Positions 33,098 through 41,515 are shown, counted from the first letter of the stretch. The stretch is 43,601 nucleotides of DNA from Spirochaetota bacterium (GCA_023401595.1 JAEXDQ010000023.1:1-43601), one strand, 5' to 3'. Program-made: numbers and translations. The notes: a model not told the origin generated them from the letters alone.

Positions 33098-33550
33098 TCA
33101 GCCTTTCAGAAACTGTTTTTCAATATTCATCATGCATTCCACTTTCGGAACCGAAGAACTGGAGACCGTATCGGCGTCCAGCCAAGTCTGGACAATCACC
33201 TTCGCCAGTTCGGGACCGATCACCCGTTGCCCCAATGTAATGATCTGGGCGTCGTTGCTTTTCATGGCGCGTTCGGCGGAAAACGTATCGCTGCAGAGCG
33301 CGGCGCGGATGCCGGGAACCTTGTTCGCGGTCATGCACATCCCGATACCGGTTCCGCAGACCAGGATTCCCCGGTCCTGCTGCTTTTCCTTCACCGCTTC
33401 GGCAACCTTCAAGGCGATCTCAGGATACATGGACGGAGAGGTGTCGTAGACTCCATGATCAACCACATCGTAGCCTTTGGACATCAGATATGTCTTCAAG
33501 GTCTCCTTCAGTTCAAATCCAGCTTCATCGCTCCCAATCGCAATTTTCAT
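33098..33550 (-). CDS. RpiB/LacAB-family sugar-phosphate isomerase, altered active site
   Basis: A 150-aa RpiB-like isomerase with the catalytic Cys65 in CGTGIG, Asp8 in GSDEAGFE and the phosphate-loop arginines. Compared with E. coli RpiB as I recall it (Asp9, His10, Cys66, His99, Asn100), His10 is Glu9 here and His99 is Ser98. The ring-opening histidine is therefore missing, which fits an open-chain substrate such as a tetrulose phosphate better than ribose 5-phosphate. It lies between the isomerase gene and dhaK. The ATG at 33550 has GGGGAGGG upstream. Confidence 0.85.
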   Translation of the reverse strand: MKIAIGSDEAGFELKETLKTYLMSKGYDVVDHGVYDTSPSMYPEIALKVAEAVKEKQQDRGILVCGTGIGMCMTANKVPGIRAALCSDTFSAERAMKSNDAQIITLGQRVIGPELAKVIVQTWLDADTVSSSSVPKVECMMNIEKQFLKG

Positions 33551-33570
33551 ACCACATACCCTCCCCTCGG

Positions 33571-34986
33571 TCATGCGCCCATGACATCGATGTCGATGTC
33601 GAGCATCTCACACAGCATCTTCAGCTCTTCGATATGGTCGCCATAGACCGCATGACAATGGTTCGCATCGAATTGATCCAGGAATATCTCATGGTCGAAC
33701 GGCAGTTTCGCGAACACATGGGGCCACTCCTCGGTGGTCTCCTTCATGACGTCCTCTTCCAGCTCCACGACATCCGCAGTGAACATGGTCATCCGGTATC
33801 TTCCATTCCGGCGACACAGCCGGGCAATTGTCATGAGCCCCGCATGAGTCATCAGGTTCACGTGGCAGCCGCCGCCTGCATAGATGTTCAAAGCCGGATA
33901 TAGAGTGACCTTGCTGAGATTTTCCTTGAAGTCGTCGGTACCGGTAGCGTAGTAGGTCGATTCTGAACCGCAGTTGCAGAAGACCATCACTCCATGTTTG
34001 GCGTCCCAGTGTCGTACATCCATGAACAGCACCGGCGTATTCGCCAGATATTTGAGCATCTGCATCGTCAGCGCGGCGTCACTATCGGCTTCGCAGGCGC
34101 AGACTACAGGTCTCTTCGGTCCGTTCCAGTCATACGGGTCGTTCATGAACGCCGCGCTGAGACATTGGGTACAGTAATGGCGGCTCATCTCGTAATGGCA
34201 TTTCACCCCGAGGAAATCAAGTCCGTGCTCCTCGACGATCTTCTTCGTCGCCTCGTAATGACGAATCTGGGTCTTGAGTTTTTCAGGAGTGAGCTGCTTG
34301 CCGTCATACTTGATCGCCTTGGCGTACTTCTCCAACCAAGCGAAAGCCTTGTCCACCGTCCCCTGGTCGATCGTCTCGGCAATCCTGACGATCTCCGACT
34401 GGTCGATATGCTCGACATCGACACCGAATTTCTTCTGCCAATCCTGCATGCTGACCGTAGCGCTGTACATGCCGAGGCTCCTGCCGCCGACAAGCCCGTA
34501 GGTGGAACCCTTGATTGAATTGACCGCATGGGCGCATTTGGCGAATCTCAGGACCTTCGTCAGCACCGCGGAATCATTGATATCGCCAGCCGCACGGAAA
34601 TGATTGATGCCCAGCTGGTTCAACGCGCCGCCGCTTGCGAGCATAGAGACCATCCCCGGCCAATCGGGATTCAGGTTCGCCATCAACAGGACAGGACGCC
34701 CCCCGAGGGTCTCCGCCGCGATAGCCGAGAAGTTCGGAAAACTGAACACGCCGAAGGAGAATATGACGCCATCGACGTCATGCTTCAGCATCTCGTTGGC
34801 CATCTCCTTGGCGGAAGAAACGGAGGCGACCAGTTCGGAGGCTTCAACAATATCCAGACCGCCATGCTTCTTCATGGCGTTGACGATCGCGGTGACCTGC
34901 GCCTGCACGACGCCCTTCAATTCTTCGTGAACCGCAGGATCCCCATCGGAGAATCCGATTATACCTATTTTCGGAATATCGTTCAT
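33571..34986 (-). CDS. L-fucose/L-arabinose isomerase family protein
   Basis: A 471-aa protein with the two-domain fold of the FucI/AraA superfamily: an N-terminal Rossmann-like half (IGIIGFSDGDP) and a C-terminal metal-binding half. Candidate manganese ligands are Glu299 in CACEADSD, Asp323 in FMDVRHWD and a His in DANHCHAVYG near the end. The family converts aldoses to ketoses. The substrate here is unknown; the DhaKL and RpiB neighbours suggest a C4-C5 sugar. The ATG at 34986 follows AAAGGTGG. It is the first gene of an operon behind a consensus promoter with a paired operator. Confidence 0.82.
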   Translation of the reverse strand: MNDIPKIGIIGFSDGDPAVHEELKGVVQAQVTAIVNAMKKHGGLDIVEASELVASVSSAKEMANEMLKHDVDGVIFSFGVFSFPNFSAIAAETLGGRPVLLMANLNPDWPGMVSMLASGGALNQLGINHFRAAGDINDSAVLTKVLRFAKCAHAVNSIKGSTYGLVGGRSLGMYSATVSMQDWQKKFGVDVEHIDQSEIVRIAETIDQGTVDKAFAWLEKYAKAIKYDGKQLTPEKLKTQIRHYEATKKIVEEHGLDFLGVKCHYEMSRHYCTQCLSAAFMNDPYDWNGPKRPVVCACEADSDAALTMQMLKYLANTPVLFMDVRHWDAKHGVMVFCNCGSESTYYATGTDDFKENLSKVTLYPALNIYAGGGCHVNLMTHAGLMTIARLCRRNGRYRMTMFTADVVELEEDVMKETTEEWPHVFAKLPFDHEIFLDQFDANHCHAVYGDHIEELKMLCEMLDIDIDVMGA

Positions 34987-35000
34987 TTTTACCACCTTTA

Positions 35001-35030
35001 TCATAATTGATATTCAAATATCATATATGA
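35001..35030. promoter_or_regulatory. Paired operator between the isomerase operon and iclR
   Basis: Two palindromes, TCATAATTGA (35001-35010) and TCATATATGA (35021-35030), start exactly 20 bp apart. The second covers the predicted start site of the minus-strand promoter and abuts its -10. The same motif pair with the same spacing stands before the transporter operon (41215-41244). Confidence 0.65.
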
Positions 35031-35059
35031 TTATAGAATCAGATGTGATATAATGTCAA
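35030..35059 (-). promoter_or_regulatory. Consensus sigma-70 promoter of the isomerase operon
   Basis: On the minus strand TTGACA (35054-35059), an 18-bp spacer and TATAAT (35030-35035): both hexamers are perfect. A promoter this strong would need repression, which fits the operators at and just after the start site. Confidence 0.8.
35046..35054 (+). promoter_or_regulatory. Extended -10 promoter of iclR
   Basis: TGATATAAT (TG at 35046-35047, TATAAT at 35049-35054) on the plus strand overlaps the -35 of the divergent isomerase promoter. The operator TCATATATGA lies at its -35 position, so one bound regulator could affect both directions. The iclR leader would be about 100 nt. Confidence 0.65.
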
Positions 35060-35162
35060 ATACATTCATCGGCATTTTGAAAGCAAAGACGGGAGAATGT
35101 CCGCAATTGCTATTTCTTGGAGTTTATTCTATGCTCACAACAGTTATAAAAGGGTGTGCAAC

Positions 35163-35945
35163 ATGACCAATGAGAAAGATTCCTACGGGAAGGTTCCCGC
35201 GGTAGACAGAACCATCGATATACTTGAATATCTCCTGACGCACAAGCAGGCGACGGTCAAGGAAATCGCCGAAGACTGCCAGATTCCGTCGGCATCAGCC
35301 TCAAGGTTGATCAAGACGCTCACCGTTCGGGGCTATCTGAACGAACACAAAGGGGTCGCCTCAACGTATTCGCTCGGGCTCAAGTTCCTCCAGTATGCGC
35401 AGACTGTCTATCAGGACCTTGATATCGAGACAATCGCGAGGGAAGAGATGCAAAGGCTCTCCGCCATCACGAACCAGACCAGCCAGTTCGCCGTCCTGGA
35501 CAACGATTCCGTCATGTACACGCAGGTCGTGTTCCCGAACATCCCCGTCAGCATCGTCGCACCGCTCAGGACGCCGATCGCCATCAATCTGAGCGCGGCG
35601 GGTAAAATCCTATGCGGCAATCTCGACGAGGACGCCAAGATAGCGTTCATACAGAAGGCAAAATTGACCCAGGCGACGGAAAAGAGCATCGTGGACAAGC
35701 TTGAATTCCTCAACCATGTGAACCAAGCGAAGAAGCTCGGCTACGCCTGCGATATGGAAGAATTCTCACAAGGCATAGGTTGCGTCGCGGCTCCGATCTT
35801 CGACCATACGGGGAAAGCCGTGGCGGCCATCGGCATTACAGGGCAATTCGCTACCTACAGCAATCCTGCCAGCTTCGAACGGCTGAAGGATCAGGTACTG
35901 TCGTCCGCACACGCGATATCAAAAAAGATCGGGGCTATGCAATAG
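35163..35945 (+). CDS. IclR-family transcriptional regulator
   Basis: A 260-aa regulator with an N-terminal winged helix (AVDRTIDILEYL, then VKEIAEDCQIPSASASRLIKTLTVRGYL, about 15-65) and a C-terminal GAF-like ligand domain (about 85-255, with SAAGKILCG and GIGCVAAPIFDHTG). The family often binds tandem palindromes as dimers of dimers. It sits between two minus-strand catabolic operons that share a paired operator, so it is a leading candidate for their control. The ATG at 35163 has AAGGGTG upstream. A terminator for the opposite strand overlaps its last codons. Confidence 0.88.
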   Translation: MTNEKDSYGKVPAVDRTIDILEYLLTHKQATVKEIAEDCQIPSASASRLIKTLTVRGYLNEHKGVASTYSLGLKFLQYAQTVYQDLDIETIAREEMQRLSAITNQTSQFAVLDNDSVMYTQVVFPNIPVSIVAPLRTPIAINLSAAGKILCGNLDEDAKIAFIQKAKLTQATEKSIVDKLEFLNHVNQAKKLGYACDMEEFSQGIGCVAAPIFDHTGKAVAAIGITGQFATYSNPASFERLKDQVLSSAHAISKKIGAMQ

Positions 35946-35951
35946 CCCCGA
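35921..35951 (-). terminator. Terminator of the transporter operon, inside the iclR 3' end
   Basis: TCGGGGCTAT (35929-35938) and ATAGCCCCGA (35942-35951) form a perfect 10-bp stem with a GCA loop; on the minus strand it is followed by TCTTTTTT (35921-35928). The hairpin includes the iclR stop codon, so the end of iclR also encodes the terminator of the convergent operon. Confidence 0.85.
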
Positions 35952-35978
35952 CCGGCAATCGCGTTCATTTTCCGAAAG

Positions 35979-36431
35979 CTAGCTGAGCAATTTGAACACG
36001 ACCTTCTTCACTGCGCTCGCGGCGCCGTCCTTCAGGTTGGGCGCATGGGGTTCTCCGGGGAAAAATACCGCGACCTTGCCTGGAGCGGCATGATAGCTCG
36101 TACATAATTCCCCCGTAACGAACGCCGCATCCTTGGAAGCGTCATACGGCACTGCGATATCGACCGGGGAAGACCAGGCGATAGCCATCCTCTCCCTGCC
36201 TTCCAGCAGAATCTGCACGTCGATCTCCTTCTCATGGATTTCGTACGTATCGGCGGTATCTTTCTCGGTCTCATAGGTGAACACGTTGTAGCGGACCTTC
36301 GGGTCGTCGGTCTTGTATTGTCCGACTTCGATGTTTTCCAATATACCGCTCTGTATCACCTGATGCACCGTCCGTAATTGCGGAAGCGCCTCCGCATACC
36401 GCAAGATATTCGAGACAAAGTCAATGATCAT
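35979..36431 (-). CDS. YhcH/YjgK/YiaL-family protein
   Basis: A 150-aa cupin-like protein with the family metal-site pattern: YEIHEKEIDVQ (His66 region), the ILLEGRE block and FFPGEPHAP near residue 125. Relatives are linked to sialic acid and sugar-acid catabolism and are thought to isomerise sugars or open anomeric forms. It is the last gene of the transporter operon, 4 nt after the DapA-like gene, and just before the terminator overlapping iclR. Confidence 0.85.
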   Translation of the reverse strand: MIIDFVSNILRYAEALPQLRTVHQVIQSGILENIEVGQYKTDDPKVRYNVFTYETEKDTADTYEIHEKEIDVQILLEGRERMAIAWSSPVDIAVPYDASKDAAFVTGELCTSYHAAPGKVAVFFPGEPHAPNLKDGAASAVKKVVFKLLS

Positions 36432-36435
36432 CGAT

Positions 36436-37341
36436 TCACCTCTTTATTCCATACTTCTGTTCATAGTCCCGCAACCGTGAAAACAATTCCTCGCGTTCCG
36501 CGTCGGTCAAGTCAAGCGCAGGGGCCCTCATATGGGTACGCCCAAGGCCGTTGTATTCCATCGCGGCCTTGAAATACGCCATGTTCGCTCCGGCCTTGAC
36601 AATTTCAGCCAGCTCCGAAGCCTGCCGTGACGCGGCCAGCGCGCCGGCCATGTCGCCTTCCTTGAACTTCCTATACACCTGTACGAAAGGAGCCGGTCCG
36701 CATTGGGCGCATCCGGTCACGACGCCGACGCAGCCCATCGCCAAACCGGGAAGGAACAGCCTGTCGGGGCCGACTACGACGTCGAACCGTCCATCGGCGC
36801 ACAGCAGATAATTCTTCAGCCTGATGAAGTCCGCATAGCTGTACTTGATTCCGACGACGTTCTTCGTCCGAGCCAATATGGCCTCGACCATTTCGGGGGT
36901 TATGTCGTTGGCCGCGCATTGCGGGATGTTGTACAGGTATACAGGGAAATCAACAGGTACGCTGTTGGCCACCTGTACATAGAACTCCACCATCTCCCGG
37001 AAATTCACACCGAAGAACTGAGGAGTCACGACGCCTATGCCCGCCGCGCCGACGGACACCGCATGCCTCGCCAGCTCAACCGTCTGGGCCGTGGTAGGCG
37101 CTCCTACCTGCACGAATACGGGCACCCGCCCGCCGGCGCTCTTCAGGACCTCCTCGGCCACCAACTTCCGTTCCTCCACCGTCAGCTTCAGCATCTCGCC
37201 GGTAGTTCCGTTGGGGTACAGACTGTCAACGCCATTGTCTATCAGGTAATCCACCAACCGGCGCAACGCTTCGACATCGATTCTGTCATCGGCCGTGAAC
37301 GGAGTGACAATCGGAATGATGACTCCATGCATCTTGACCAT
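36436..37341 (-). CDS. DapA/NanA-family aldolase (dihydrodipicolinate synthase-like)
   Basis: A 301-aa TIM-barrel lyase of the class I pyruvate aldolase group. The Schiff-base lysine is Lys166 in GIKYS, Tyr137 in YLYNIP is the proton relay, and GTTGE (45-49) binds the pyruvate carboxylate. Members cleave or form 2-oxo acids (2-keto-3-deoxy sugar acids, N-acetylneuraminate, dihydrodipicolinate). Here the neighbours indicate a catabolic role, not lysine synthesis. The first ATG shares one base with the stop of the HpcH gene. The exact substrate is unknown. Confidence 0.88.
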   Translation of the reverse strand: MVKMHGVIIPIVTPFTADDRIDVEALRRLVDYLIDNGVDSLYPNGTTGEMLKLTVEERKLVAEEVLKSAGGRVPVFVQVGAPTTAQTVELARHAVSVGAAGIGVVTPQFFGVNFREMVEFYVQVANSVPVDFPVYLYNIPQCAANDITPEMVEAILARTKNVVGIKYSYADFIRLKNYLLCADGRFDVVVGPDRLFLPGLAMGCVGVVTGCAQCGPAPFVQVYRKFKEGDMAGALAASRQASELAEIVKAGANMAYFKAAMEYNGLGRTHMRAPALDLTDAEREELFSRLRDYEQKYGIKR

Positions 37342-38120
37342 CAGGCTTCTCCCTTCTCAAGGTCGCACAACGCGGCGAACACTTTCTTCGAGCTATTGGC
37401 GATATGCAGATAGTCGGTTCCGGCGCTGATCAGGTTGATGCCCAAATCCCGCCAGGCCTTGAGTACGGCTGGGTCGTCGGAACCGGTGGATACGCCTATG
37501 CTCTTGCCGGCTTTCTTCAATGTAGCGACGGCCTGCTTGATCAGCTTTTGTGTATTAGGTTCGAAAACCCGGTTCAACTCATTGATCGAGCCGGACAGGT
37601 CGCAGGGCCCGAAAATGAAACAGTCGATCCAAGGATTCTTCGCCATCTCTTCAAGGTTCTCGACGGCGACATACGATTCAATCTGTACGCACCGGATCAG
37701 ATCCAAGCTCTTCTTGGCGATAAAATCATTGGCGTCGGTGATACCGTAGTCCGCGGCGCGGACCGGGCCGAACCCGCGGGTCCCGTTGGGGGGATACAGG
37801 GTACTCTTCATGGCCTTGTCCAGTTCTTCCGGAGTGTTGACAACGGGAACGATGATGCCGTCAGGCCCCATCTCCAGTACCCGCTTCGCAAGAATCGGGT
37901 CGTTCCATGGGATACGCACCAAGGATTTCGTGCCGGCCGCACGGGCCGCTATGAGATGCGTCTCCAATGTATAGTAATCGATCGCGGAATGTTCGGTATC
38001 GACCCAAATGAAATCAAACCCGATCATACCGCACAGTTCGGTGACACTGGCATCGGAAAGGGTGGTATGCATTCCCTTGACAAATTCACAATTGCGCAAC
38101 TTCTGCTTTAAATCGTTCAT
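37341..38120 (-). CDS. HpcH/HpaI-family aldolase
   Basis: A 259-aa class II (metal-dependent) pyruvate-type aldolase. The general base His44 is in VDTEHS; VRIPWND, YPPNGTRGFGP and CVQIES follow, the last with a metal-ligand glutamate. The family splits 4-hydroxy-2-oxo acids to pyruvate and an aldehyde. It overlaps tctA by one base and DapA by one base, so this is a tight translational chain. Two aldolases of different mechanism side by side suggest two steps or two substrates. Confidence 0.9.
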   Translation of the reverse strand: MNDLKQKLRNCEFVKGMHTTLSDASVTELCGMIGFDFIWVDTEHSAIDYYTLETHLIAARAAGTKSLVRIPWNDPILAKRVLEMGPDGIIVPVVNTPEELDKAMKSTLYPPNGTRGFGPVRAADYGITDANDFIAKKSLDLIRCVQIESYVAVENLEEMAKNPWIDCFIFGPCDLSGSINELNRVFEPNTQKLIKQAVATLKKAGKSIGVSTGSDDPAVLKAWRDLGINLISAGTDYLHIANSSKKVFAALCDLEKGEA

Positions 38121-39670
38121 CAGTTGCCTCCTTTTTTATTTACGATCGTTTTCTTTATCAGTTTGAACAATGGCTGTCCGAACAGGGAAAGAACGGTCAG
38201 GATAATCAGAACAAGTGAAATCGGACGCATGAAGAACGTCGAATACGTTCCGGGCGGCAGCATCATGGACCGGATGAAGTTGGACTCGACCATATCGCCG
38301 AGAATCAACGCCAGGACGATCGGTCCTGTGGGAAAATCCCCCTTGGCCATGACGAATCCAAGGATTCCGGCGCACAAGCAGACGAAAACGTCGAAGGCGC
38401 TGTTCTGGATAGCATAGGAGCCGACCAAGGAAAATACGATAATCGTCGTGGATATCCAAGACCTCGGCAGCTTCGTGAATTTCGCGAACAGCTTGGAACC
38501 GAAGTTGCCAAGCAACAGAATCATGACATTGCAAACTGCGAGCAACAGGAACAAAACCTGTACCATATCGGGATGCTCCGCGAACAACAACGGTCCCGGC
38601 GTATAGTTGTACATCATCAGCGCGCCGATCAGAATCGCCGTGACGGAGTCCCCAGGGATACCGAGCGTCAGCATCGTGGTCATTGCGCCGCCGATACAGG
38701 CGTTGTTCGCCGCACAGGTAACTGCTAGGGCTTCCATGGAACCTTCACCGTACTGCTCCTTCTCTTTGGAGAACGACTTGCATTCCGTCCAGGACACCAA
38801 GGCCGCGATATCGCCGCCGGTACCGGGAATCGCACCGACGAAGACACTGACGATACAGGTGAACAGGAAGGCCCACTTGGTCTGCCACATTTCCTTGAAC
38901 GTCATGTGTTTCTTCGCGTTTTTCTCCTCATGGACGAAATCCGAAAGATTCACCGACGAAGCGCTTTTGACTTTTCCGGCGAGCTTCCAATTCGGAACGG
39001 GAGTTTCGGACAGCTGCTTCAACGCTTCGCCGATTCCGAACAGGCCGATCATGATCGGTACGAAGGAAAAGCCGTCGAGCAAAATGAACTGGCCGAACGT
39101 ATAGCGTTTTACGCCATGCATGGGATCCATGCCGACCATCGCGAGCCCAAGCCCGATGAAGCCGACCATGATGCCCTTCGAAACGCTTTTTCCAGATACC
39201 GCGACCATCATGGACAGGCCGAACAAAGCGACCATCGCATATTCGGGAGGCCCGAACCGGAGGGCGAATCTTGCGATCGGGAATGAGGCGAGACTGAGCA
39301 ACAGGACGCCGACAAGACCGCCAAGGACTGAATAGACTGTATTGATCCACAACGCGAGGGTCGGTTGCCCCCGTTTTGAAATTTTCGTTCCATCAAAAGT
39401 CGAGGCGATTGAAGCCGGTGTTCCAGGCACACCTAGGAGAATCGCCGAGATACCTCCTGCGTATATCGCGGAGTTGTAGATACCCAGCAACATGCCGAGG
39501 CCGGCCTTCGGCTCGACCCAGAACGTCAGGGGCAATAGAATGGCGACGCCCATGGTGGCGGAAAGACCGGGCATGGCGCCTACGAACATACCCAAAGCAA
39601 CGCCGGCGAGAGTATACAAAAGAACCTGTAGGTCAAATACCGCAGGTAAAGCGGACAACAAGTATTCCAT
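38120..39670 (-). CDS. Tripartite tricarboxylate transporter large permease (TctA-type)
   Basis: A 516-aa membrane protein of the TctA family with about twelve helices. Signature regions are GMFVGAMPGLSATMGVAILLPLTF near the N-terminus, YAGGISAILLGVPGTPAS, and the second-half copy GAIPGTGGDIAALVSW and TLGIPGDSVTAILIGALM. It moves an organic acid delivered by the periplasmic binding protein, driven by ion flux. I use ATG 39670, 7 nt after GGAGG, over the GTG at 39676. The C-terminal KKGGN codons carry the ribosome site for the next gene. Confidence 0.93.
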   Translation of the reverse strand: MEYLLSALPAVFDLQVLLYTLAGVALGMFVGAMPGLSATMGVAILLPLTFWVEPKAGLGMLLGIYNSAIYAGGISAILLGVPGTPASIASTFDGTKISKRGQPTLALWINTVYSVLGGLVGVLLLSLASFPIARFALRFGPPEYAMVALFGLSMMVAVSGKSVSKGIMVGFIGLGLAMVGMDPMHGVKRYTFGQFILLDGFSFVPIMIGLFGIGEALKQLSETPVPNWKLAGKVKSASSVNLSDFVHEEKNAKKHMTFKEMWQTKWAFLFTCIVSVFVGAIPGTGGDIAALVSWTECKSFSKEKEQYGEGSMEALAVTCAANNACIGGAMTTMLTLGIPGDSVTAILIGALMMYNYTPGPLLFAEHPDMVQVLFLLLAVCNVMILLLGNFGSKLFAKFTKLPRSWISTTIIVFSLVGSYAIQNSAFDVFVCLCAGILGFVMAKGDFPTGPIVLALILGDMVESNFIRSMMLPPGTYSTFFMRPISLVLIILTVLSLFGQPLFKLIKKTIVNKKGGN

Positions 39671-39680
39671 GGACACCCTC

Positions 39681-40139
39681 CTACCAAAGTCTCACACGCA
39701 ACAGGTATGAGAACAAAATCCAAATGAATATCACCAGACAGGTAGTGAAGACCGCGCTTTTCCACCAAGCGGTCTCATCACTCAGCAAAATGGAGATCGG
39801 TACGAAGACGACGATTGAATTAAGCAGGAAATGGCCGATGTGGAGATTCCAGAAAGTAGCGTACAACACCATCAGTCCGACCACAGCCAGTATCTGGAAG
39901 ACCTTTCCTTTCACGAACACGGCCTTCTGGTATGTACCGGCCTGTTTCTCTTTTCTTATTCTCACTACCGACTTGATGATGTTGTAGATGCTCAGGAACA
40001 TCAGAATCGCGCTGATTACGGTAGGGAAAAACGCCGCGCTCGGAACTCCGGCACGTCCGGAACCGGCGAACCCTCGTGAAAACACGAACAGGAACACACT
40101 CAATGCCGCGCCAAGCGAGCTTACAATAATTTCTGCCAT
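39681..40139 (-). CDS. Tripartite tricarboxylate transporter small permease (TctB-type)
   Basis: A 152-aa membrane protein with four hydrophobic helices, as usual for TctB. Opening residues MAEIIVSSLGAALSVFLFV form the first helix and RGFAGSGRAGVPSAAFFP the usual GPAFFP-like loop. The ATG at 40139 has AGGAAGG upstream. It lies 10 nt before TctA and 89 nt after the binding protein gene, with a hairpin in that gap. Confidence 0.88.
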   Translation of the reverse strand: MAEIIVSSLGAALSVFLFVFSRGFAGSGRAGVPSAAFFPTVISAILMFLSIYNIIKSVVRIRKEKQAGTYQKAVFVKGKVFQILAVVGLMVLYATFWNLHIGHFLLNSIVVFVPISILLSDETAWWKSAVFTTCLVIFIWILFSYLLRVRLW

Positions 40140-40164
40140 ATACAGTCCTTCCTGTAGTATCACT

Positions 40165-40197
40165 CATGCTTCCCCGCCGAAATGGAGGGGAAGCATG
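40165..40197 (-). promoter_or_regulatory. Intercistronic stem-loop between binding protein and permease genes
   Basis: CATGCTTCCCC (40165-40175) and GGGGAAGCATG (40187-40197) form a perfect 11-bp stem with an 11-nt loop and no U-tract. Such loops after a binding-protein gene typically protect its mRNA and give it higher output than the permeases. Confidence 0.75.
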
Positions 40198-40228
40198 GAA
40201 GTATGGTCAAGAAAACCAAGTTTTTACA

Positions 40229-41200
40229 CTAGACTTCAGGATATCCAAGCACCCGGGGGATCAGCTTGCGATAGACCTCATATTCCTGCATCGCATACGC
40301 CTGGATTTCAGCGGGTTCCATCCAGCCGGGGACATACCCGTTGGAAGAGAGCATGGACTGGTAGGTTTCGCTGTTATAGGACTTTCTCATGGCGTCCAGC
40401 AGCACGTTGAACACATCGTCCGGGGTATCCTTGGGAACGCCGAACGCCAGCCAGCAGAGGACGTTCACGTCTACGCCGCTTTCCTTGGCGGTCGGAACCT
40501 CCGGGAACAACCCGAAGCGTTCTTCGGAGAACACGACCAAGAGCCTGAGGTCGCCGCTCTGGACCTGCGAACGCACTTCAGCTGCGCTAGCGCAGATCGC
40601 GTCGATATGTCCGCCCATCAATGCGGTGATGGAAGGCGCGGCCCCTTCGAACGGGATGTGGTTGAGGGTGATGCCGGCGGCCTGCTCGAACTGAGCGGCG
40701 GCAAGATGCCAGACAGCGCCCGTTCCGGAATTACCGACGGTAATCTTACCGGGATTCGCCTTGGCGGCGGCGATGAAGTCCTCGATGGTCTTGATCGGGG
40801 AGTTAGCCTTGACCGCGATGGCGGCGGGATGGTAGGAGACACGGGCCAGGAAACGGAAGTCCTCAGGAGTGACCTCGGCATTGCCAGCCGGTTTTAGCTG
40901 AGCGATATCGAGCGGAAGATGCGCGATGGTATATCCATCGGGTTTCGCAGCCGCAGCATAGGAAATACCGATGCCGCCACCGGCGCCGGGTCGGTTCTCA
41001 ACTGTCACGGGAACACCAAGAGCGGATTCCATTCCAGGTGCGATAGTACGGCAATTCAGGTCGGAAGACCCGCCAGGATTTGCCTGGCAGACAATCGTAA
41101 TCTGCTTGTTCGGGAAAGTACTCTCAGCGCTTCCCTGGGCAAACAACGAGACGCCAGCACACAAAGCGATGGTCAGCATGAACACAGTGCATTTTTTCAT
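40229..41200 (-). CDS. Tripartite tricarboxylate transporter binding protein (TctC/Bug type)
   Basis: A 323-aa exported solute receptor. The signal peptide ends near LFAQGSAES. Bug-family marks are ITIVCQANPGGSSDLNCR, VENRPGAGGGIG, the ligand-site region GNSGTGAVWHLAAAQFEQ and GGHIDAICAS. It captures carboxylic or sugar acids in the periplasm. I use ATG 41200 (MKKCTV), 7 nt after AAAAAGGAG, over the in-frame ATG at 41218. It is the first gene of an operon behind a consensus promoter with paired operators. Confidence 0.92.
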   Translation of the reverse strand: MKKCTVFMLTIALCAGVSLFAQGSAESTFPNKQITIVCQANPGGSSDLNCRTIAPGMESALGVPVTVENRPGAGGGIGISYAAAAKPDGYTIAHLPLDIAQLKPAGNAEVTPEDFRFLARVSYHPAAIAVKANSPIKTIEDFIAAAKANPGKITVGNSGTGAVWHLAAAQFEQAAGITLNHIPFEGAAPSITALMGGHIDAICASAAEVRSQVQSGDLRLLVVFSEERFGLFPEVPTAKESGVDVNVLCWLAFGVPKDTPDDVFNVLLDAMRKSYNSETYQSMLSSNGYVPGWMEPAEIQAYAMQEYEVYRKLIPRVLGYPEV

Positions 41201-41214
41201 ATGCCACTCCTTTT

Positions 41215-41244
41215 TCATATGTGATAATCCAATCTCATATTTGA
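41215..41244. promoter_or_regulatory. Paired operator before the transporter operon
   Basis: TCATATGTGA (41215-41224) and TCATATTTGA (41235-41244) start 20 bp apart, just downstream of the predicted start site. The motif and spacing match the pair at 35001-35030, so one regulator probably binds both. ATTCAAAT(A/T)T also occurs near both promoters (35012, 41250, 41299). Confidence 0.65.
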
Positions 41245-41259
41245 CTGGAATTCAAATTT

Positions 41260-41287
41260 ATTATAGTTCGGATATCTCATTTGTCAA
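41260..41287 (-). promoter_or_regulatory. Consensus sigma-70 promoter of the transporter operon
   Basis: On the minus strand TTGACA (41282-41287), a 16-bp spacer and TATAAT (41260-41265): both hexamers perfect. The start would be near 41253, just before the operator pair. Confidence 0.8.
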
Positions 41288-41515
41288 GGTAAAATTTCAT
41301 TCAAATATGCTAAAATGTATTATTGTATGACATTTACTGTTTGTCAATAAAATCTTATCGTCGCCATGATGAATTTCACGCATGCACCGAGGGGCGAAGC
41401 CTCAAGGTCAAAGACGCTCCCCTCACCCGCCACAAGAACAGCGCCGACATGCCGCGTCCATATCGCCGGCAACTGGGGAAGGAACAACTATGCCCCCTCT
41501 TTTTCTCAATATTAC
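41288..41515. other. Gene-free stretch before tRNA-Leu
   Basis: The part next to the transporter promoter is AT-rich and may hold further binding sites. The rest has only a GAGGGG/CCCCTC hairpin (41389-41424). The short frames here have no start signals or recognised products. Confidence 0.5.
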
